From the NCBI GenBank assembly GCA_934130025.1, contig CAKOXG010000018.1, forward strand, positions 1 through 27,960: DNA of 27,960 bases, given 5' to 3'. The notes below the pieces were generated by a model. The model was not told where the DNA came from, ran no database searches, and worked only from the letters and a program-made list of their open reading frames with translations. The DNA comes from an uncultured Clostridia bacterium (GTDB lineage: Bacteria; Bacillota; Clostridia; TANB77; CAG-508). Within the stretch, counting starts at the first letter, position 1. Every line of letters starts with the position of its first letter. The translations under genes and the position numbers were made by a program. Shown piece after piece: positions 23,354 through 27,960 of the stretch.

Positions 23354-23389
23354 CTTCATAGTATATATAAAAATACTATGAAGTTTTTT
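23354..23389 (+). terminator. Terminator abutting the next ribosome-binding site
   Basis: CTTCATAGTAT (23354-23364) pairs perfectly with ATACTATGAAG (23373-23383), followed by six Ts. The next gene's GGGAGGA starts three bases after the T-run, so no separate promoter fits between them. Confidence 0.9.
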
Positions 23390-23402
23390 GTGGGAGGAAC
23401 AT

Positions 23403-23951
23403 ATGGTTGTTTGTAATTTTAAGTTAAATATTAAAAATATATTCAAAATCATTTTTGTTATATTAATGATTTTTGTATTTATTATGCTTGGTATAGGAAT
23501 ATATAAAATATTTGGAAGACAAGAAAAGGTTAAATCAGACATAAATGAACATTTAAGAGGAAAGGTTAGTGTAATAAGCTCTCAAAACTATACCAGTGTG
23601 CTGAAAACGGTTCACGATGATATTAATACATATATAGGAATGAAAATAAGATTTACAGGTTTTGTATATAGATTAAATGATTTTGATAATAGCCAATTTG
23701 TTTTAGCAAGGCAAATGATTGTATCATCAGATTTACAAGCTGTTGTAGTTGGTTTTTTATGTAGATTGAACGAAGCGGAAAAATATTCAGATGGAGATTG
23801 GATTGAAGTAGAGGGAACAATTACAAAAGGATATTACCATGGCGAAATTCCTGTTATAGATATATATAGAATAAAAGAAGTTGATGTTCCTAGTGATGAA
23901 TATGTATATCCACCAGATAACTCATATGTTCCAACCTCAATAGGGCTATGA
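23403..23951 (+). CDS. Membrane-anchored protein like the C-terminal part of YcgQ (TIGR03943)
   Basis: A 182-residue protein with one N-terminal membrane helix (about 12-38) and an outside domain. That domain resembles the C-terminal region of YcgQ/TIGR03943 (DUF1980) proteins: the order YIGMKIRFTGFVYR, FVLARQMIV, GFL, DWIEVEGTI, then PVIDIYRIKEV and a DEYVYPP tail follows that family as I remember it. YcgQ proteins normally have a permease-like N-terminal part and work with YcgR; here only the C-terminal part remains. Known members often carry Cys and an Asp after the FxLxRxxI strand, whereas this one has Ser108-Ser109. ATG 23403 is chosen because GGGAGGA ends 4 bases before it; the TTG at 23388 overlaps the terminator. 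Confidence 0.65.
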   Translation: MVVCNFKLNIKNIFKIIFVILMIFVFIMLGIGIYKIFGRQEKVKSDINEHLRGKVSVISSQNYTSVLKTVHDDINTYIGMKIRFTGFVYRLNDFDNSQFVLARQMIVSSDLQAVVVGFLCRLNEAEKYSDGDWIEVEGTITKGYYHGEIPVIDIYRIKEVDVPSDEYVYPPDNSYVPTSIGL

Positions 23952-23977
23952 TAGAGTAAATTTTTTACAAAAAATAG

Positions 23978-24006
23978 TTGAAGAAAGCACACTATAGTGG
24001 TATAAT
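23978..24006 (+). promoter_or_regulatory. Promoter of the SleB-like gene
   Basis: TTGAAG (23978-23983) and a perfect TATAAT (24001-24006) are separated by 17 bases, with TGG just before the -10 box. Confidence 0.8.
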
Positions 24007-24038
24007 ATACTTTATAGCTGTTTATAAAGGGGGTTAAA

Positions 24039-24833
24039 ATGAAAATGCAAACAGCGTATAGAGTAATTGCATGCCTTTGTGCAGGCAATGTGCTACTTAC
24101 AGGTTCAACACTTGCTAGGCTTGAACGGAGTAGCAACAATGCGGCCAATGTAGTTATCTATCAAATAGAGGTAGACAAAATGTATGTTAATTCGGTGGTC
24201 GGTCACGACATGGAAAAAACATACAATGCAGAGAAAACTGCAAAAGCCTCTGTAGCAGAATTACCAAAGGAAGAAACTGAAGTAATCTCTGAATCAGAAC
24301 TACATGAAGAAGAAACTGAGAAGTCCTCTGAATCAGGAATATCAGATTCTTCTGATATGGAAATCTCGGAAGAATCTGAAAATTCAGAGGAAGCAGGGAT
24401 GAAAATCTCAGAAGAAGACGTAAGACTTCTGCAAAAAGCAACATACGCAGAAGCGGGAATCTGCTCTGAAGAAGCACAACGTGGAGTTGCTGCTACGATT
24501 CTGGAAAGAGGAAGAGAAAGAGGTGAAAGCATAAGAGAAGTGATCTTCGAAAGAGGGCAGTTCTCTTGTGCAAAAGATGGGGAAATTTATCTGATTACAA
24601 ATGAGGGTAATATTCCTGTTACAGATGAAATGGTTGAAAATGAAAAGACCACTTCAGCAGTATTAGAAGCCATTGAAAATGGTGCCGGAGAAAATATAAC
24701 CAGTGCCATTGGTGGAGAGCCACTATACTTCTATACTCCGACCGAGCTTTCTGAAAAAGAAAGTTTTGCAAGAGAAAGCATTTCAAAAAGGTTCCAAGTA
24801 GATAAAATGGTATTTTATCGCGTATGGGACTGA
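24039..24833 (+). CDS. SleB-like cell wall hydrolase
   Basis: A 264-residue secreted protein with a C-terminal Hydrolase_2 (SleB-type) domain, the class of lytic enzymes that includes the spore cortex enzyme SleB and the vegetative or sporulation CwlJ. An N-terminal hydrophobic stretch (about 7-25) acts as signal or anchor. A Ser/Glu-rich low-complexity linker of about 60 residues, with partly repeated units, follows. The catalytic domain begins near EEDVRLLQKATYAEAG, with Glu138 as the likely acid, then AATILERGRERGESIREVIFERGQFSC and a YFYTP segment. AAAGGGGG precedes ATG 24039. Base composition (about 37-45% GC in lines I counted) is above that of its neighbours. No germination partner gene (YpeB) is nearby. 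Confidence 0.82.
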   Translation: MKMQTAYRVIACLCAGNVLLTGSTLARLERSSNNAANVVIYQIEVDKMYVNSVVGHDMEKTYNAEKTAKASVAELPKEETEVISESELHEEETEKSSESGISDSSDMEISEESENSEEAGMKISEEDVRLLQKATYAEAGICSEEAQRGVAATILERGRERGESIREVIFERGQFSCAKDGEIYLITNEGNIPVTDEMVENEKTTSAVLEAIENGAGENITSAIGGEPLYFYTPTELSEKESFARESISKRFQVDKMVFYRVWD

Positions 24834-24836
24834 ATC

Positions 24837-24852
24837 ACCCAAAATTTTGGGT
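24837..24852. repeat. 16-bp perfect palindrome after the SleB-like gene
   Basis: ACCCAAAATTTTGGGT is a gap-free perfect palindrome four bases after the stop codon. With no loop it suits a protein-binding site better than an RNA hairpin. Confidence 0.65.
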
Positions 24853-24862
24853 AACCCTTAAG

Positions 24863-24894
24863 AAGTCTGCTAGTAATTCTACTAGCGGCTTTTT
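24863..24894 (+). terminator. Terminator of the SleB-like gene
   Basis: GCTAGTA (24869-24875) pairs with TACTAGC (24880-24886) around ATTC. AAG/CTT pairs extend it with one bulge, and a T-run follows. Confidence 0.85.
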
Positions 24895-24924
24895 CTATTT
24901 TTATGTATTTTTATTTAAAATTAC

Positions 24925-24953
24925 TTGCCAACTTAGCTATTTAGTAATATAAT
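24925..24953 (+). promoter_or_regulatory. Promoter of secA
   Basis: TTGCCA (24925-24930) and a perfect TATAAT (24948-24953) are separated by 17 bases, leaving a leader of about 20 bases. Confidence 0.8.
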
Positions 24954-24979
24954 AACAACATGAATAAATTGCAGGAAGG

Positions 24980-27745
24980 ATGAATTTTCAAATGAAACTA
25001 TTTAAAACATATAGTGAGAGAGAAGTAAAAAGGGTAATGCCAATAGTTGAAAAAATAAATAGCTTAGAGCCAGAAATGGAAAAGCTTACAGATAGCGAAC
25101 TTATTGCAAAAACTCCATATTTTAAGGAACAAATAAAAAACGGAAAAACTTTAGATGATATATTACCAGAAGCTTTTGCTGTTGTTAGAGAAGCTTCAAA
25201 AAGAGTGCTAGGAATGCGCCATTTTGATGTGCAATTAATCGGTGGAATTATACTTCACCAAGGAAGGATTGCAGAAATGAAAACAGGTGAAGGAAAAACA
25301 CTAGTTGCAACACTTCCAGTATACTTAAATGCACTAACAGGAGAAGGCGTTCATGTAATTACAGTAAATGATTACTTAGCAAAAAGAGATAGCGAATGGA
25401 TGGGAAATCTATACAGATTCTTAGGCCTTTCAGTAGGACTTGTTATTGCAGGAATGAACCCAAAACAAAAACAAGAAGCATATGCTTGTGATGTTACATA
25501 CGGAACAAATAATGAATTTGGATTTGACTATTTAAGAGACAATATGGTCATTTATAAAAATCAGCTAGTTCAAAGAAAATTAAAATATGCAATAATAGAT
25601 GAGATAGATAGTATTTTAATAGATGAAGCACGTACACCACTTATAATATCTGGAAGAGGGGCAGAATCTTCAAACCTATACCAAAAAGCAGATTACTTTG
25701 TTAAGAAGTTGGAAGCAAAAGAGGTAATAGAAGAAGATGACAAAGACTTAGAACAAGAAGAAGATAATGAAAAGTATGACTATATAATAGATTTAAAGGC
25801 AAAAGCTGCAACACTAACTCAAAAGGGTATAGAAAAAGCAGAAAAAGAATTTAATTTAGAAAATCTTAACGATTTAGAAAATTCTGAATTAGTACATGCA
25901 ATAAACCAAGCACTTCATGCAAACGGAATAATGAAAAAAGATAAAGATTATATTGTAAAAGATGGCCAAGTTCTTATTGTAGATGAATTTACAGGAAGAA
26001 TTATGTATGGAAGAAGATACAATAATGGATTACACCAAGCAATAGAAGCAAAAGAGCATGTTAAGGTAAATGATGAATCAAAAACTCTTGCCACAATTAC
26101 ATTCCAGAACTATTTTAGAATGTATGAAAAATTATCTGGTATGACTGGTACAGCGATGACAGAAGAAGACGAATTCCAAGAAATTTATAAACTTGATGTT
26201 GTTGAAATACCAACAAACAAACCAATGGTAAGAAAAGATTATTCAGACATAATCTACAAAAACGAAAATGTTAAATTTAATGCAGTAATAGAGGATATTA
26301 AACAATCACATGCAAAGGGACAACCAGTTTTAATTGGTACAGTATCAATTGATAAATCTGAAAAACTTAGCAAAATGCTTGATAAAGCTGGAATACCACA
26401 TGAAGTATTAAATGCAAAATATCATGAAAAAGAAGCTCAAATTATAGCTCAAGCTGGTAAATTTGGTGCAGTTACAATTGCAACAAACATGGCTGGACGT
26501 GGTACTGATATAATGCTTGGAGGAAATAGTGAATACTTAGCAAAAGAAGAAATGAGAAAGTTAAAGTATTCAGATGAAGAAATTGAAGATGCAGTTGCAC
26601 ATAATGAAACAGATAATAAAGCAATACTAGATGCAAGAGCTAAATTTGCAGAATTAGAAAAGAAATATGATGAAAAAATAAAAGAAGAAAAGCAAAAAGT
26701 AATTGATGCTGGTGGACTAAAAATAATTGGTACACAAAGGCATGAATCAAGAAGAATTGATAACCAGTTACGTGGACGTAGTGGACGTCAAGGGGATCCT
26801 GGAGAATCAAGATTCTACATTGGCCTTGATGATGACTTAATGAAGATATTTGGAGGAGATTTAGTAACTAAAGTTTATAACACACTTGGAGCAGATGAGA
26901 ATATGCCAATAGAAAGCAGATTAATATCTAAGGCTGTTGAAAATGCACAAAAGAAAGTGGAAGGCAGAAACTTTAGTATAAGAAAAAATGTCTTACAATA
27001 TGATGATGTTATGAATGTACAGAGAACAGTTATTTATGCTCAAAGAAGAAATGTTTTGGATGGCAAAGATCTAAAAGAAAGCATATTAAAAATGATTGAT
27101 TCAGCAATAGAAATAGTTGTAGACTCACATATTGTTCATGGTGAGGATGTAAATAAGGAAGCCTTGGCACAAGACATTCAAACAACACTTGGAATTTCTG
27201 ATGTAAAGAATCTTTCTACTGAGAGATTTAATAGAAATGACTTAGTTGCTGAATTACAAGAAAAAGCACATCAAATTTATGCAGCAAAAGAGCAAGAGTT
27301 TGGCGAAGAAAACTTAAGAGAACTTGAAAGAGTTGTAATGCTAAAAATAGTTGATCAAAAATGGATGGATCACATAGACAATATGGATGAACTAAGAAAA
27401 GGAATAGGACTTCAAGGATATGGACAAAAAGACCCAGTAGTTCAATATCGTCTAGAAGGAACAGAAATGTTTGATGCAATGATAGAAGACATTAGAATGG
27501 ATGTTGCTAAAATACTATTAAACATCCGTAAAAAAGAAGGACAAATAGAAAGAAAAGAAACTTCTAAAGTTACAGGAGCAGGACTTGAAGATACAGCCAT
27601 AAACTTGGTTGATGGAAACATATCTGAAAAAGAAGGCGGAATGAATAAAACAGTAGTAAATGAAGGACCTAAAGTAGGCAGAAACGATTTATGTCCTTGT
27701 GGAAGTGGTAAAAAGTATAAGAATTGCTGTGGAAAAAACGCATAA
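24980..27745 (+). CDS. secA: Preprotein translocase ATPase SecA
   Basis: The motor ATPase that pushes preproteins through SecYEG. The 921-residue product has Walker A in MKTGEGKT (100-107), the DEID box at 207-210, and the preprotein cross-linking region. The second nucleotide-binding domain shows TNMAGRGTDIMLGG and QLRGRSGRQGDPG, followed by the helical scaffold and wing. The C-terminal zinc-binding tail DLCPCGSGKKYKNCC (Cys905, 907, 916, 917) contacts SecB or ribosomes in other species. An acidic stretch (EEDDKDLEQEEDNEK) lies within the first half. The start is uncertain: AGGAAGG directly abuts ATG 24980, while ATG 24992 is 12 bases away. I keep 24980 because it gives the usual ten residues before YSERE. 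Confidence 0.96.
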   Translation: MNFQMKLFKTYSEREVKRVMPIVEKINSLEPEMEKLTDSELIAKTPYFKEQIKNGKTLDDILPEAFAVVREASKRVLGMRHFDVQLIGGIILHQGRIAEMKTGEGKTLVATLPVYLNALTGEGVHVITVNDYLAKRDSEWMGNLYRFLGLSVGLVIAGMNPKQKQEAYACDVTYGTNNEFGFDYLRDNMVIYKNQLVQRKLKYAIIDEIDSILIDEARTPLIISGRGAESSNLYQKADYFVKKLEAKEVIEEDDKDLEQEEDNEKYDYIIDLKAKAATLTQKGIEKAEKEFNLENLNDLENSELVHAINQALHANGIMKKDKDYIVKDGQVLIVDEFTGRIMYGRRYNNGLHQAIEAKEHVKVNDESKTLATITFQNYFRMYEKLSGMTGTAMTEEDEFQEIYKLDVVEIPTNKPMVRKDYSDIIYKNENVKFNAVIEDIKQSHAKGQPVLIGTVSIDKSEKLSKMLDKAGIPHEVLNAKYHEKEAQIIAQAGKFGAVTIATNMAGRGTDIMLGGNSEYLAKEEMRKLKYSDEEIEDAVAHNETDNKAILDARAKFAELEKKYDEKIKEEKQKVIDAGGLKIIGTQRHESRRIDNQLRGRSGRQGDPGESRFYIGLDDDLMKIFGGDLVTKVYNTLGADENMPIESRLISKAVENAQKKVEGRNFSIRKNVLQYDDVMNVQRTVIYAQRRNVLDGKDLKESILKMIDSAIEIVVDSHIVHGEDVNKEALAQDIQTTLGISDVKNLSTERFNRNDLVAELQEKAHQIYAAKEQEFGEENLRELERVVMLKIVDQKWMDHIDNMDELRKGIGLQGYGQKDPVVQYRLEGTEMFDAMIEDIRMDVAKILLNIRKKEGQIERKETSKVTGAGLEDTAINLVDGNISEKEGGMNKTVVNEGPKVGRNDLCPCGSGKKYKNCCGKNA

Positions 27746-27782
27746 AATCAATACTTTCAGAGATTAGAACAATTTACATAAA

Positions 27783-27832
27783 TATGAAAACAATCCAAAT
27801 TGTTTGCATTTTGTTTGCAAATTGTTTTCATA
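27783..27832. repeat. 12-bp inverted repeat after secA
   Basis: TATGAAAACAAT (27783-27794) and ATTGTTTTCATA (27821-27832) are perfect inverted copies. Between them TTGTTTGCA occurs twice as a direct repeat. No T-run follows, so it is not a plain terminator. Confidence 0.7.
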
Positions 27833-27908
27833 CAAGTAAGTAAAAACTCTGAAACTATCTAAAATAAAGACTTTGCGGGTTGCGAACAAACTAAAAACAA
27901 ATATAAAA

Positions 27909-27938
27909 AGTGTTATCATTCGTGGTAACGCTTTTTTT
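27909..27938 (+). terminator. Terminator downstream of secA
   Basis: AGTGTTATC (27909-27917) pairs with GGTAACGCT (27924-27932), with two G-U pairs, and runs into seven Ts. Confidence 0.85.
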
Positions 27939-27943
27939 GTTTA

Positions 27944-27960
27944 CCTTCGTGGAAGGAGGT
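27944..27960 (+). promoter_or_regulatory. Small hairpin covering the ribosome-binding site of the next gene
   Basis: CCTTC (27944-27948) pairs with GAAGG (27952-27956). The strong GGAAGGAGGT at the window edge, surely the ribosome-binding site of a gene beyond it, overlaps the 3' arm. Confidence 0.5.

Noticed and set aside
24187..24532. Two overlapping minus-strand ORFs opposite the SleB-like gene
   Set aside because: They arise from the repeated Ser/Glu codons on the other strand and have no ribosome-binding site or promoter.

Overview
The window reads as a chromosomal segment of a low-GC Gram-positive bacterium, most likely a member of the Clostridia (possibly an uncultured gut lineage). 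The basis is: AT-rich codon use; a PolC-type replicative polymerase; strong GGAGG ribosome-binding sites; sigma-A-like promoters, mostly with 17-bp spacers; a zinc-type ribosomal protein S18; a sortase with an LPXTG substrate; and two genes of families often tied to sporulation (YtvI-like and SleB-like). Species cannot be named from sequence reading alone. Nearly all genes are on the + strand, so the whole window probably lies on one replichore.

Layout. (1) 1-1270: rpsF-ssb-rpsR operon with a promoter flanked by two copies of the same palindrome. (2) 1271-2416: a very small LPQTG surface protein facing a sortase, with a shared terminator between them. (3) 2558-11166: a long operon pyrH-frr-uppS-cdsA-rseP-polC-DUF1294 for UMP phosphorylation, ribosome recycling, undecaprenyl and phospholipid precursors, intramembrane proteolysis and replication. 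The dxr and ispG genes often found in this cluster are absent, and the RseP homologue has no room for a PDZ domain. (4) 11167-11763: a convergent gap with three tandem DnaA boxes, then an unrecognised minus-strand gene of clearly higher GC. (5) 11998-14966: glycyl-tRNA synthetase, then thymidine kinase and dCMP deaminase, diverging across a gap of about 360 bp with repeated TTACAATAT-like motifs. (6) 14968-15720: a decayed IS30-family transposase. (7) 15953-18784: uvrA. (8) 18990-21102: a cytidylate-kinase-like gene overlapping murD. (9) 21189-24833: accessory genes: an orphan 138-aa protein, a cysteine-rich CBS-domain protein, a YtvI-like permease, a membrane-anchored protein resembling the C-terminal part of YcgQ/TIGR03943, and a SleB-like cell-wall hydrolase. 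(10) 24980-27745: secA, followed by a structured non-coding stretch ending in the ribosome-binding site of a gene beyond the window.

Most of the window is housekeeping. I found no CRISPR array, rRNA, tRNA, phage module or obvious defence island. The observations most worth following are the DnaA-box trio between two terminators, the GC-rich orphan beside it, the PDZ-less site-2 protease, the cysteine-rich CBS protein with four CxC motifs, the palindromes around the rpsF promoter, and the terminator placed directly against the ribosome-binding site of the YcgQ-like gene.
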